The notes under the pieces were generated by a model that saw nothing but the letters and a program-made list of their open reading frames with translations, was not told the DNA's origin and did no database searches. The position numbers were made by a program, and so were the translations under genes. This document shows positions 1 through 8,744 of a stretch of 64,000 nucleotides of DNA, in pieces. Origin of the DNA: Natronospira bacteriovora. Its GTDB lineage: Bacteria > Pseudomonadota > Gammaproteobacteria > Natronospirales > Natronospiraceae. Each line of letters opens with the position of its first letter. Within the stretch, counting starts at the first letter, position 1. The stretch is taken from contig NZ_JAVDDT010000008.1 of the NCBI RefSeq assembly GCF_030848495.1, positions 1 to 64,000 of the forward strand, given 5' to 3'.

Positions 1-28
1 CTGAGTGCTGAGTGCTGAGTGCTGAGTG
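1..28. repeat. Heptamer tandem array (CTGAGTG)x4
   Basis: Four perfect direct copies of CTGAGTG start at the window edge, so the array may extend further left. The same heptamer, or its complement CACTCAG, recurs at 4343-4395 and 12146-12187. In all three places it lies near a large palindromic element. There are no spacers, so it is not CRISPR-like. Confidence 0.9.
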
Positions 29-75
29 GGGCGGTAGCGGGTGCCGGGGCGTCTGGGAGTGTTGCGGCTCCGAGA

Positions 76-219
76 GTGAGGTGTGAGGCGTGAGGAGTGA
101 GGGGAAATGCCGAAGCCTTCGGCTTCCGCGCTTCGCGCGTGCCAGGCCGGCCGGCGGCCGGCCGTTGGGCGCCGTAGGCGCCCCGCCTTTCACCTCACAC
201 CTTACGCCTCACTCCTCAC
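76..219. repeat. Multi-hairpin palindromic element, copy A
   Basis: Two imperfect 27-base arms built from GTGAGG-type words (76-102 and 193-219) are inverted relative to each other. They enclose four short hairpins in a row: GAAGCC/GGCTTC, a GCGC-rich stem, GGCCGGCC-type and GGCGCC/GGCGCC. Copies B (4017-4154) and C (12308-12451) have the same parts in the opposite orientation. No coding potential is evident. The rest of 1-535 holds only REP-like palindromes. Confidence 0.8.
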
Positions 220-410
220 ATTCGGAGCCGGCGAACGTGCGGTGGCATCGGCGCAGCTAACGGCTCCGAAAAACGCTGATCGAGGCTGAAGCCTCTCCCA
301 CAGGCAAGGCTTCGACCGAGGCCGCCTTCCGATTCACGATTCACTCGTCAATCGCGGCGGACGCCGCTCCCACAGAGTGTCGTCAGGAAAATACGAGGCC
401 AGAAACGAAT

Positions 411-477
411 GTGGGAGAGGCTTTAGCCTCGATGGTTGCCATCCGAAGGCAGCAATCGAGGCTAAAGCCTCTCCCAC
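411..477. repeat. Perfect 23-bp inverted repeat of a REP-like unit
   Basis: The arms 411-433 and 455-477 are exact reverse complements with a 21-base loop, each beginning or ending with the GTGGGAG word. Each arm is itself palindromic around GGCT/AGCC. Related single units lie at 281-300 and around 351-373. The pair sits just downstream of the minus-strand desaturase stop, so it could cap that transcript, but there is no U-tract for an intrinsic terminator. Confidence 0.85.
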
Positions 478-535
478 AACAATCTGCCCGAAGCTTGCTT
501 GCTCCTTGCTCCTTGCTCCTGCCGCCGCAGGCGGC

Positions 536-1726
536 CTAGGCGGCCTGAGGGAGCTGGTAGCTGCGGAGGCTGCGGGCGAAGTCCTGCAGGTAGCGGATGC
601 CGGACTGTTCGGCTTCCCAGCACCATTCCTTGAAGCGCTTGAGCAGCTGGTCGTTCTGGGCGGTGGTTTCCCAGATCTCGCGCAGGCGCTCGCGGTAGTC
701 GTAGATGGTCTGCAGTTCGTCGTGCTGCTTGAGCAGGTTGATCAGGTGCTTGCGCTCGCCGGTGTCGAGCAGTTCCGGTTCGCGGATGAGGAGCTTGCGG
801 GCGCGGCGCATGACGCGGCGGCCACGGTCCTGCAGGGACTCGCGCAGCATGGGCACGGTCACGGTGCGGCTGTAGTGGCGCAGCACGTGCAGGCGGTTCT
901 GGATCACCGCGCGCACGGTCTCCAGGTCCAGGTGCTGGGGGTCGGCGGCTTCCTTGGCCAGGATGGGCTTGGGCGCCACGCGGCGGATCCTGGCCAGGCC
1001 CACGGCGCTCAGGGCCTTGAGCCACACCCAGCCGATGTCGAACTCCCAGGGGCGCAGATTGAACTTGGCCGAGCTGGGGAAGGCGTGGTGGTTGTTGTGC
1101 AGCTCTTCACCGCCCAGCAGGATGCCCACGGGGGAGACGTTGGTGGCGGCGTCGCGGCATTCGAAGTTGCGATAGCCCCAGAAATGGCCGATGCCGTTGA
1201 CCACACCGGCGGCCAGCAGGGGAATGGTGATCATCTGGATGGCCCAGATGGTCAGGCCCAGGGCGCCCAGCAGGGCGACATTGAGCACCAGCAGCAGGCT
1301 AACGCCGAGGATGGGGAAGCGGCTGTAGACATTGCGCTCGACCCAGTCATCCACGGTGCCGCGGCCATACTTCTCGACCGTCTCCGGCTTGGCGGCTTCC
1401 TGCTTGTAGAGTTCGGCGCCCTGGAAGAAGACCTTGCGCAGGCCCAGCACCTGGGGGCTGTGGGGGTCTTCCTCGGTTTCGCAGCGGGCGTGGTGCTTGC
1501 GATGCACGGCCACCCATTCCTTGGTCTTCATGCCGGTGGTCAGCCACAGCCAGAAACGGAAGACATGGCGCACCGCCGGGTGCAGGTCCACGCCCCGGTG
1601 GGTCTGGTCGCGGTGCAGGAACAGCGTGACGGCCATGACGGTGAAGTGGGTGGCGAGAACGGCATACAGCACATAGGCCCAGGCGGGCAGGCCCAGCAGG
1701 CCCTGACTCAGGAATTCGGACAACAT
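536..1726 (-). CDS. Membrane fatty acid desaturase (acyl-CoA/acyl-lipid delta-9 type)
   Basis: This is a 396-residue integral membrane di-iron desaturase that would introduce a double bond into acyl chains and so tune membrane fluidity. The three histidine boxes of the family are intact: HRDQTH at 38-43, HRKHH at 75-79 and HNNHH at 210-214. Hydrophobic segments lie near 14-36 and 138-180. The catalytic core ends near residue 250. The remaining roughly 145 residues are charged and probably helical, an extension I cannot assign. A GGGGAG sequence lies about 12 bases upstream of the ATG, and a TACAAT at 1770-1775 on the minus strand is a possible -10 without a convincing -35. The family call is firm; the regiospecificity is inferred. 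Confidence 0.9.
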   Translation of the reverse strand: MLSEFLSQGLLGLPAWAYVLYAVLATHFTVMAVTLFLHRDQTHRGVDLHPAVRHVFRFWLWLTTGMKTKEWVAVHRKHHARCETEEDPHSPQVLGLRKVFFQGAELYKQEAAKPETVEKYGRGTVDDWVERNVYSRFPILGVSLLLVLNVALLGALGLTIWAIQMITIPLLAAGVVNGIGHFWGYRNFECRDAATNVSPVGILLGGEELHNNHHAFPSSAKFNLRPWEFDIGWVWLKALSAVGLARIRRVAPKPILAKEAADPQHLDLETVRAVIQNRLHVLRHYSRTVTVPMLRESLQDRGRRVMRRARKLLIREPELLDTGERKHLINLLKQHDELQTIYDYRERLREIWETTAQNDQLLKRFKEWCWEAEQSGIRYLQDFARSLRSYQLPQAA

Positions 1727-1811
1727 CGGAAAAAGTTACTCCCCGTGAAAAGAATCTTGCTTGCAACTCATTGTACGCACAAAGCCGGGGGCGGCATCAC
1801 CTCCCGTCGGC

Positions 1812-3776
1812 TCAATGAGCACCATTCAACCGTGAAAGACGGATATTGCCCAGGGCATCCCGCCGGGCCTGCCAGCCCGCCGCCACCCAGGTGGTGCCGA
1901 CGGCATCGGTTATGCGAAGCGGGCCCGGTCGGCTCTCCGTTGTGGGCAATGCTTCCCTGCTGATACTCAGACCCGGCGCCCCCCCGGCGGGTTCCCGTGC
2001 GCCCTGCCCCGATTCAGCCGCCGCCGGGAGGGCCTCGGGCAAAGCGGGCGCCGGGCCGCGGGCGGACAGGCGCAGATTGACCAGTTCCACCGGCATGTCC
2101 AGGGCATGGCCGTAGGCGCGGCGGTGGGCCTGGTGAAAGGCCGCGTCCGAGGTGGATGCCTGCCAGGGCAGATTGAGGGCGTGGGACTGGCCCTGGTAGC
2201 GCAGGTCCAGATGATGTTCGAAGCGAATGTCGGCCGCGGCCACGCCGTCCTGCACCAGGGCCTCCCGGGCCTGCCCTTCCAGGGTTTCAAAAGCCGTGGT
2301 CAGCTCATCGGCCGAGAGGGTTTCCAGGGGCTGCAGGATGGAACGGGAGAGTTCGCGGGCGGGGGCGGTGACGGTCATGCCCAGGGCAGAAAGTACCCCG
2401 GCGTGAATGGGCACCAGGGCCTCGTTCATGCCCAGTTTTTCGGCCAGGGCGCAGACATGCAGGCCGCCGGCACCGCCGAATGAGACCAGCACGAACTCAC
2501 GAGGGTCCTGGCCGCGCTCGACACTGATCAGGCGCAGGGCCCCGGCCATGGCCTCCTCCACCACCGCCAGCACGCCCTCGGCGGCGGCCTCGATGTCGCG
2601 GTTCATGGCCTCGGCCAGGGGCTGCATGGCGCGCCGGGCCGCGTCCACATCCAGGGTCAGGCCGCCGCCGAAGCCGGCCTCGGGAATGCGCCCGAGGATG
2701 AGGTTGGCGTCGGTGACGGTGGCGGCCGTACCGCCCCGCCCGTAACAGGCCGGGCCGGGATCGGCCCCGGCGGACTGCGGGCCCACCCGCAGCACCCCGC
2801 CCTCGTCCAGGCGAGCAATGGAGCCGCCGCCGGCGCCGATGGTGTGCAGGTCCACCATGGGCACGGGCACCGGCAGGCGGCCCTCGCCGGCGGTGATGTA
2901 GCCGGCATCGCTCAGGCGGATGTCGCCATCCAGCATGCTGACGTCGGTGGAGGTGCCGCCCATGTCGAAACTCATCAGGCGCTCACAGCCGGCCCGGCGC
3001 CCGGCTTCCAGCGCCCCGCGCAGGCCCCCGGCCGGGCCGGACAGCAGCAGGTGCACGGCGCGCTGGTGGGCCACGGCGGCATCCATCAGGCCGCCGCTGC
3101 TCTGCATGATCTGCAGGCGGCTCTCGCCCACGCCCTCGGCCAGGCGGCCGATGTAATCGGCCACCTTCGGGCCCACGTAGGCATTGAGCCAGGTGGCCAT
3201 GCCGCGCTCGTATTCCCGGTGCTCGGGCAGCACATCGGAGGACAGGGAAATGAAGAGATCGTCCGGCAGGGCCGCGCGCACGGCCTGTTCATGCGCCGGG
3301 TCGCGGAAGGAAAAGAGCAGGTTCACCGCCACCACCTCGACCCCGGACTCCCGGAGCTTTTGAGCCAGCCCGGCCAGTTCCTCCCCGTCCACCGGGCTGA
3401 GCTCCCGCCCCTGGTGATCCATCCGGGCCGAGACCCCGAAGCGGGGCAGATCGGTGAGCGGGCCGCGATCCACCGGCGGGGTAAGGTCATACAGGCGGGC
3501 CCGGTTCTGCCGCCCCAGCAGCAGCACATCCTCGAGCCCGGCATTGCCCACGTAGGCGGTCTTCGCGCCCCGCCCTTCCAGCACCGCATTGGTGGCCACG
3601 GTGGAACCATGGGCAATGCGCAGCCGCCGCCCCGCCAGGCCCATTTCCTCCAGCCCCTGCAGAATGGCCCGCTCCGGGGCCTCGGGCGTGGACAGCACCT
3701 TGTGCGCCCGCAGGCGCCCCTCGTCGAGGAGGACGAAGTCGGTGAAGGTGCCGCCGGTGTCGATGCCCAGGATCAT
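1812..3776 (-). CDS. Hydantoinase A / 5-oxoprolinase N-terminal-type protein (HyuA-like)
   Basis: The 654-residue protein begins with the ATP-binding motif of the HyuA/oxoprolinase family, GIDTGGTFTDF at 4-14. Near residues 270-276 it carries the second phosphate-binding loop, DMGGTSTDV. Family members use ATP to open hydantoin or 5-oxoproline rings, or act as acetone-carboxylase beta-type subunits. The usual partner, HyuB/oxoprolinase B, is not adjacent on either strand, so the substrate is unknown. Length is normal for a stand-alone A subunit. It lies upstream of the desaturase on the same strand with an 85-base gap, which leaves room for a separate promoter. Confidence 0.88.
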   Translation of the reverse strand: MILGIDTGGTFTDFVLLDEGRLRAHKVLSTPEAPERAILQGLEEMGLAGRRLRIAHGSTVATNAVLEGRGAKTAYVGNAGLEDVLLLGRQNRARLYDLTPPVDRGPLTDLPRFGVSARMDHQGRELSPVDGEELAGLAQKLRESGVEVVAVNLLFSFRDPAHEQAVRAALPDDLFISLSSDVLPEHREYERGMATWLNAYVGPKVADYIGRLAEGVGESRLQIMQSSGGLMDAAVAHQRAVHLLLSGPAGGLRGALEAGRRAGCERLMSFDMGGTSTDVSMLDGDIRLSDAGYITAGEGRLPVPVPMVDLHTIGAGGGSIARLDEGGVLRVGPQSAGADPGPACYGRGGTAATVTDANLILGRIPEAGFGGGLTLDVDAARRAMQPLAEAMNRDIEAAAEGVLAVVEEAMAGALRLISVERGQDPREFVLVSFGGAGGLHVCALAEKLGMNEALVPIHAGVLSALGMTVTAPARELSRSILQPLETLSADELTTAFETLEGQAREALVQDGVAAADIRFEHHLDLRYQGQSHALNLPWQASTSDAAFHQAHRRAYGHALDMPVELVNLRLSARGPAPALPEALPAAAESGQGAREPAGGAPGLSISREALPTTESRPGPLRITDAVGTTWVAAGWQARRDALGNIRLSRLNGAH

Positions 3777-4016
3777 GGTTGTGCATGGTACCGGGAAATT
3801 TGGAGTTATGAGTGCTGAGTGCTTAGTGGGTGCTGGTCGGAGGGGGCGGCGGTTCTCGGAGGGGCGGGGCGTTCGGTTGGCATCCCGTGAATCGTGAATC
3901 GGAAGGCGGCCTCGATCGAAGCCGTGCCATCTTCTGTGGGAGCGGCGTCCGCCGCGATTGGGGTGGTTGGAGTCGTTAGCGGGTGGCGTGGCACCGCGAG
4001 CCTACCGGCTCCGAAA

Positions 4017-4154
4017 GTGAGGTGTGAGGCGTGAGGTGGAAGGCGGGGCGCCTTTGGCGCCCAACAGCCGGCCGTCGGCCGGCCTGGTTCGCGCGCAGCG
4101 CGGAAGCCACAAGGCTTCGGGGTTTCACCTCACGCCTCACGCCTTACACCTCAC
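4017..4154. repeat. Multi-hairpin palindromic element, copy B
   Basis: The outer arms of GTGAGG-type repeats (4017-4036 and 4128-4154) surround GGGCGCC/GGCGCCC, GCCGGCC/GGCCGGC, CGCGC/GCGCG and GAAGCC/GGCTTC hairpins. The order is the reverse of copy A. The whole 3777-4455 spacer is non-coding: it also has partial heptamers near 3810-3830, a CCGCGATT REP-like unit near 3935-3960 and direct CGATTCACG words near 4267-4294. Confidence 0.8.
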
Positions 4155-4305
4155 TCTCGAAGCCGGCGAACGTGCGGTGGTAGCGGCACGGCTAACGGCT
4201 CCGGCCAAGCGTTGATCGCGGCAGGAATACCGCTCCCACAGGCAGGGCTCCGATCAACGCCGCCTTCCGATTCACGTTTTACGATTCACGATTCACTCGA
4301 AAGGC

Positions 4306-4395
4306 CGATTACGACTACGACTACGATTACGAGGGCACTGCCCACTCAGCACTCAGCACTCAGCACTCAGCACTCAGCACTCAGCACTCAGCACT
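4306..4395. repeat. Hexamer (CGACTA/CGATTA) run followed by (CACTCAG)n heptamer array
   Basis: A run of hexamers of the type TACGAC/TACGAT at 4308-4332 is followed by the linker GAGGGCACTGCC and about seven and a half CACTCAG units (4343-4395). The same composite, reverse-complemented, follows the aminopeptidase gene at 12146-12240. It ends about 60 bases upstream of the ABC ATPase start, so it lies in that gene's promoter region. Confidence 0.9.
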
Positions 4396-4455
4396 AGCCA
4401 CATTTTCCGGGTGTGCTATACACTCCGATCAACTTCCTGCACACCAAGGACAAGC

Positions 4456-5412
4456 ATGCAGAGCGCGTCGGAAACCCTGGTGGAATGTCACGATCTGGGT
4501 CGGGATTACGGGCAGCATACGGCCGTGGACAAGGTGAGTTTTTCCCTGTCCCGGGGTGAGGTGCTGGCCTTTCTCGGGCCCAATGGGGCGGGCAAGTCGA
4601 GCACCATGAACATGCTGACCGGTTGCCTGGCGCCGAGCCGGGGGTCGGTGCGGATTGCGGGGATTGATCTGCTGGAGTCGCCGAAGTCGGCCAAGGCCCA
4701 TGTGGGTTATCTGCCGGAACATCCGCCCCTGTATCCCGAGCTGACGGTGAACGAGTACCTGGCCTTCACCGCGCGCCTGCGCGGGCTTCGGCGGGAGAAG
4801 GTGCGCCAGGCGGTGGCGCGGGCACGGGCGCGCTGCGGCCTGGAGGCGCAGGGCAAGCGACTGATCGGACATCTGTCACGGGGTTACCAGCAGCGGGTGG
4901 GCATTGCCCAGGCCATCATCCATGAGCCGGCGCTGGTGATTCTGGATGAACCCACCGTGGGGCTCGATCCCATCCAGGTGCGCGAGATCCGGGCGCTGAT
5001 TCGCGAGCTGGGCCAGGATCACGGCGTGATCCTCTCCACTCACATCCTGCCGGAAGTCACCGCCACCTGTTCGCGGGTGCAGATCATGTTCCGCGGCCGC
5101 CTGGTCTATGAAGATCACATGGCGGCAATCAACCGCGGCCACAGCCGCCAGCTGCGCCTGACCCTCAGCTACCCCATCGACCCCAGTGCCCTGTGGGAGC
5201 TGCCCGGGGTGGAGAGCGTGGAGAAACTGGACGAGCAGGATTTCCGCATTCAGCACGCCGGGCGCGAAGAGCTCGCGCCCATGGCCGCCGAGCTGGCGGT
5301 GAAACAGGGCTGGGGCCTGAAGCGCCTGGAGCCCGAGCAGGCCAGCCTGGAGCAGATATTCGTTGCCCTCACCGGTCAGGACAACGCCCCGGCGGAAGGA
5401 GCGGCGGCATGA
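4456..5412 (+). CDS. Gld-like ABC transporter ATP-binding protein
   Basis: This is a 318-residue ABC-2 type ATPase, resembling GldA/NatA-type subunits. Walker A GPNGAGKS is at 41-48, the signature is LSRGYQQ at 140-146 (variant of LSGGQ) and Walker B VILDEP is at 161-166, followed by the STH switch. The C-terminal 90 residues are a typical accessory domain. I chose the ATG at 4456 because AAGGA lies five bases upstream and the 15 preceding in-frame residues look non-coding. It overlaps the permease gene by ATGA, so the two are translationally coupled. It powers export or membrane remodelling by the next two products; the substrate is unknown. Confidence 0.92.
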   Translation: MQSASETLVECHDLGRDYGQHTAVDKVSFSLSRGEVLAFLGPNGAGKSSTMNMLTGCLAPSRGSVRIAGIDLLESPKSAKAHVGYLPEHPPLYPELTVNEYLAFTARLRGLRREKVRQAVARARARCGLEAQGKRLIGHLSRGYQQRVGIAQAIIHEPALVILDEPTVGLDPIQVREIRALIRELGQDHGVILSTHILPEVTATCSRVQIMFRGRLVYEDHMAAINRGHSRQLRLTLSYPIDPSALWELPGVESVEKLDEQDFRIQHAGREELAPMAAELAVKQGWGLKRLEPEQASLEQIFVALTGQDNAPAEGAAA

Positions 5413-6161
5413 CCCTTACCATTGCCGGGCGTGAACTGCGCAGTCTTTTCCTGTCGCCGCTGGCCTGGGCCATTCTGGCGGTAACCACCTTCATCCATGC
5501 CTGGATATTCCTGGTGCAGCTGGACATGTGGACCGACCAGCTGCAGCCGGCCTTTGCCGGGCAGCCGGAAGCCCCCGGTGTTACCGACATGGTGGCCACG
5601 CCCCTGTTCGGCAGTGCCGCGCTGATCCTGCTGCTGGTGGTGCCGCTGCTGACCATGCGCCTGATCAGCGAAGAGCGTCGCAGCGGCAGCCTGCGCCTGC
5701 TGCAGTCCTCGCCTGTGGGCACGGCCCAGATCGTGCTGGGGAAATTCCTGGCCGTGATGACCCTGCTGGGAGCGATGGTGCTGGTGGTGGGCCTGATGCC
5801 GCTGAGTCTTTCCGTGGGCACCACCCTGGACCTGGGCAAGTGGGCGGCGGGGTTGATGGGCCTGCTGCTGCTCACCGGGGCCTTCGCCGCCGCCGGCCTT
5901 TATCTGTCTTCCCTGACGCGCCAGCCGGTGGTGGCCGCCATCACCACCTTCGGGCTCCTGCTGCTGCTGTGGATGATCGACTGGACGGCGGACGCCGCCG
6001 ACGGGCCGGGCATCATGCAGTGGCTGTCGGTCATCAGCCATTTCCAGAACCTGAGCCGGGGCCAGGTGTTCACCGGCGACATTGCCTATTACCTGCTGTT
6101 CATGGCCACCTTTCTCGGCCTGGGCATTCACCGTCTCGACAGTGAAAGACTGAAACCATGA
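5409..6161 (+). CDS. ABC-2 type permease (GldF-like)
   Basis: The 250-residue polytopic membrane protein has about six hydrophobic segments and is the permease partner of the ATPase encoded just upstream. The start at 5409 is fixed by the ATGA overlap with that gene. The longer open frame upstream is out of phase with the ATPase coding sequence and is discarded. The early ISEERRSGS sequence after the second hydrophobic segment is typical of ABC-2 permeases of the GldF/NosY group. Its 3' end overlaps the auxiliary gene by ATGA. Confidence 0.9.
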   Translation: MTLTIAGRELRSLFLSPLAWAILAVTTFIHAWIFLVQLDMWTDQLQPAFAGQPEAPGVTDMVATPLFGSAALILLLVVPLLTMRLISEERRSGSLRLLQSSPVGTAQIVLGKFLAVMTLLGAMVLVVGLMPLSLSVGTTLDLGKWAAGLMGLLLLTGAFAAAGLYLSSLTRQPVVAAITTFGLLLLLWMIDWTADAADGPGIMQWLSVISHFQNLSRGQVFTGDIAYYLLFMATFLGLGIHRLDSERLKP

Positions 6162-7483
6162 AGATGGATCGCCGTACCCAATGGCAGAACCGCCTGCAAC
6201 GCTGGCTGACGGTGATGCTGCTGCTGGCCATCGTGGGCGCCCTGGCGGTGGCCAGCCAGCGTTTCGCCACCACCTTCGACTGGACCCACGGGGCACGCGG
6301 CAGCCTGTCGGAGGCCAGCCGGCATCTCTTGCAGGAGATCGATGAACCGTTGGAATTCATCGTCTTTCTGGGCGATCAGGAAGAACTGCGCAGCCGGGTG
6401 CGGACGGCGGTGGACCGCTACCAGGCCATCAAGCCGGCCATCCAGCTGACCTTCATCAACCCGGATCTGGAGCCCCAGCGCAGCCGCGAATTCGGGGTGA
6501 CCCAGATGGGCGAGATTTTCGTGCGCGTCGGCGAGCAGCGCCAGCGGGTGGAGCGCTTTACCGAGGCCGGCATCACCAATGCCCTGGCCCGGGCGGCCCG
6601 CGCCGAGGACCGCTTCGTGGTCTTCACCCGCGGCCATGGCGAGCCCGACCCCCTGGGCCAGGCCAATCATGACCTGGGCCAGCTGGGCGAGCAGTTGCGT
6701 GAACGGGGCCTGCGCCTGCAACGCAGCAACATCGCCGAGCGGGGCATCCCCGACAACACCGCCGCCGTGGTGATCGCCGGCAATCGCACGGGCTGGCTGC
6801 CCGGGGAAATCGACCGCCTGAAGGCGTATCTCGAGGACGGCGGCAATCTGATCTGGCTGATCGACCCCCACGGCCAGCCACCGGGCGGGCTTGCCGATCA
6901 TCTCGGCCTCGGCCTGCCGGAAGCCACGGTGAAAGATCCCACCGGACAGATGCTGGGTATCGACGACCCGGGCCTGGTGCTGATCTTCCAGTACGAGGAA
7001 AACCCGGTCACCGGCCCGCTGGATGCCGTCACCCTCTTCCCCCATGTGACGATGGTGGACGCCGCCGGCATGGACGACTGGACACGCCAGCCCATCCTGC
7101 GCACCTCGGGTGAGGCCTGGCTGGAAGACCATGACCGCGAACGCCTGGCCGGCGGCCCCTTCCACCTTGGCCTGCTCATGACCCGCACGCTGGAAGTGGG
7201 AGAAGGCATTGAGCAGGAACAGCGCATTGCCGTCATCGGCAGCACCGCCTTTCTGAGCAATGCCTTCATCGGCAACGGCGTGAACCTGGAACTGGGCACC
7301 CGCCTGTTCAACTGGGCCTCCGCCGACCCCCTGAGCCTGGCCGTGCCCGTGCGCAGTGCCCCGGACCGGGAACTGGACCTCGGCCGCACCGGCTACACGG
7401 TCATCGGCAGCTTCTTCCTGCTCATCCTCCCGGGCCTCTTCCTCGCCACCGGGGTGTTCTTCTGGTGGTGGCGCCGGCGGTAG
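6158..7483 (+). CDS. GldG-like auxiliary ABC transport protein (ABC_transp_aux)
   Basis: This 441-residue protein has an N-terminal anchor (about 17-33), a large extracytoplasmic region and a C-terminal transmembrane segment ending in WWWRRR. This is the layout of the GldG/ABC_transp_aux family, whose members accompany GldA/GldF-type ABC-2 exporters. Conserved landmarks include the FTRGHGEPD stretch and the IAGNRTGWLPGEID stretch. It is translationally coupled to the permease. In related genomes the next gene is often a DUF4340 protein, as here, but 406 bases of repeat DNA intervene. Its biochemical role is not established. Confidence 0.88.
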   Translation: MKMDRRTQWQNRLQRWLTVMLLLAIVGALAVASQRFATTFDWTHGARGSLSEASRHLLQEIDEPLEFIVFLGDQEELRSRVRTAVDRYQAIKPAIQLTFINPDLEPQRSREFGVTQMGEIFVRVGEQRQRVERFTEAGITNALARAARAEDRFVVFTRGHGEPDPLGQANHDLGQLGEQLRERGLRLQRSNIAERGIPDNTAAVVIAGNRTGWLPGEIDRLKAYLEDGGNLIWLIDPHGQPPGGLADHLGLGLPEATVKDPTGQMLGIDDPGLVLIFQYEENPVTGPLDAVTLFPHVTMVDAAGMDDWTRQPILRTSGEAWLEDHDRERLAGGPFHLGLLMTRTLEVGEGIEQEQRIAVIGSTAFLSNAFIGNGVNLELGTRLFNWASADPLSLAVPVRSAPDRELDLGRTGYTVIGSFFLLILPGLFLATGVFFWWWRRR

Positions 7484-7503
7484 AACGCTCGGCTGAAGAA
7501 CTT

Positions 7504-7870
7504 TTTAGCCACAGATAAACACAGATAAACGCAGATTTTGGCCGTGCATGGGTTGAGGACGTGCTGCTTCGGAGGGACCTCCGGCGAGGATCAGCAGAGC
7601 CCGTATAGCCTGGAATTGATTAGCCACAGATGAACACGGATGAACGCAGATGTGGGCCGTGCGGGTGCTGAGGGTGTTGGGGTCTGGAGAGGTTGATCGC
7701 GGCGGACGCCACTCCTACAGAAAATATTGAGCGGCGTGCCAGGGGGCGGATTGTTATCGCGGATAAATCCGCTCCTACGGTGCCATTAGATGAATCGGCA
7801 TTTCGTCCGGCACGGCATTCGTCCCCGCCAGGGCCAACATCTGTGTCCATCTGTGTTCATCTGTGGCCAA
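7504..7870. repeat. Repeat block with inverted CCACAGATGAACACAGATG-type ends
   Basis: Copies of the word AGCCACAGATAAACACAGAT at 7506-7525 and 7621-7640 face inverted copies at about 7830-7870 (ATCTGTGTTCATCTGTGGCC). Between them lie GGCCGTGC/GGAGGGACC segments and REP-like units, including GCGGCGGACGCC near 7700 and TCGCGGATAAATCCGC near 7757. No reading frame in this 406-base spacer looks coding. The block separates two genes that are usually neighbours in Gld-type clusters. Confidence 0.8.
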
Positions 7871-7889
7871 TACAATCATTGAGAGTGGT

Positions 7890-8744
7890 ATGCAGACGCG
7901 AACTCGAATGAACATTTTTCTGCTCGGTGGGCTGGCGGTGATCGGGCTGCTGTTCTGGCTGGCCATGGATGAAGAGGCCGGGGATGAGCCCTTGCTGGAT
8001 ATTCCCGTCGGGGAGATCCGGGAGGTGAGTGCGCGCGATGACGGTGGCCTGCTGTGGCGCCTGGTGCCCACGGAAACCGGCTGGCGCCTGACGGGCGAGA
8101 TGGCTGCGCCGGCCCATCCGGAACGGGTGCGGCAGATGCTGGTGTTGCTGCGGGCGCCAGTGCACGGGCGTTATTCCGTCGATGATCTGGATCCGGCCCG
8201 AGTGGGCCTGGATCAACCCGTGCTGCGCATTGAAGTGAATGGGCAGGCGCTGACCGTGGGCGACAGTGAGCCGGTGCAGCGGCGGCGCTATGTGCAGCGT
8301 GGGGATGAGATCCTGCTGGTGGATGAGCTGGTGTATCTCCAGTTGGCCCGGTCGGGCATCGTGCTGGTGGACAATCGCCTGCTACCCGGTGGCGGGCCGG
8401 TGGAGGCCATCGAGTTCCCCGGCCAGACCCTGGCCCGGGGCGAGGCCGGGCGCTGGACCCTGACACCGGGTGGCGAGGCTGTGGCCCAGCTGGACGAGGA
8501 TGACCTGGCCCGCCTGGCCCGCAACTGGGAGACGGCCCAGAGCCGCGAGGCCATGGGCTGGATGGGCGAGACCGTGGATGTGCCCCTGATTCGCGTGCAT
8601 CAGCGCGACGGCCGGACCCGGGTCTTTCACGTGGTGGAGGACAGTGCCGCCGCCGTGACCCTGGCCAGCCCGGAGACCGGCCTGCGCTACCGCTTCCCGG
8701 CCGGGCAACGCCCCGCCCTGCTGCTGCCGGACGACGATGCCTGA
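7890..8744 (+). CDS. DUF4340 domain-containing membrane-anchored protein
   Basis: The 284-residue protein has one N-terminal hydrophobic anchor (about 8-24) and a mainly hydrophilic, probably periplasmic body. The composition and the repeated short beta-type segments match DUF4340 proteins found beside GldG-like genes. I chose 7890 because GAGAGTGG precedes that ATG; a second ATG at 7908 would also leave an intact anchor. It ends inside mutM with an eight-base overlap, so the two are co-translated. It probably belongs functionally with the ABC genes upstream; the mechanism is unknown. Confidence 0.8.
   Translation: MQTRTRMNIFLLGGLAVIGLLFWLAMDEEAGDEPLLDIPVGEIREVSARDDGGLLWRLVPTETGWRLTGEMAAPAHPERVRQMLVLLRAPVHGRYSVDDLDPARVGLDQPVLRIEVNGQALTVGDSEPVQRRRYVQRGDEILLVDELVYLQLARSGIVLVDNRLLPGGGPVEAIEFPGQTLARGEAGRWTLTPGGEAVAQLDEDDLARLARNWETAQSREAMGWMGETVDVPLIRVHQRDGRTRVFHVVEDSAAAVTLASPETGLRYRFPAGQRPALLLPDDDA

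Noticed and set aside
377-1963. Open frame of 528 codons antisense to the desaturase
   Set aside because: It is a mirror frame of a high-GC gene with intact catalytic motifs; its own translation is alanine/glycine/glutamine-rich without a recognisable fold.
4343-4395. Possible CRISPR array
   Set aside because: The CACTCAG units are contiguous with no spacers and no cas genes are present.
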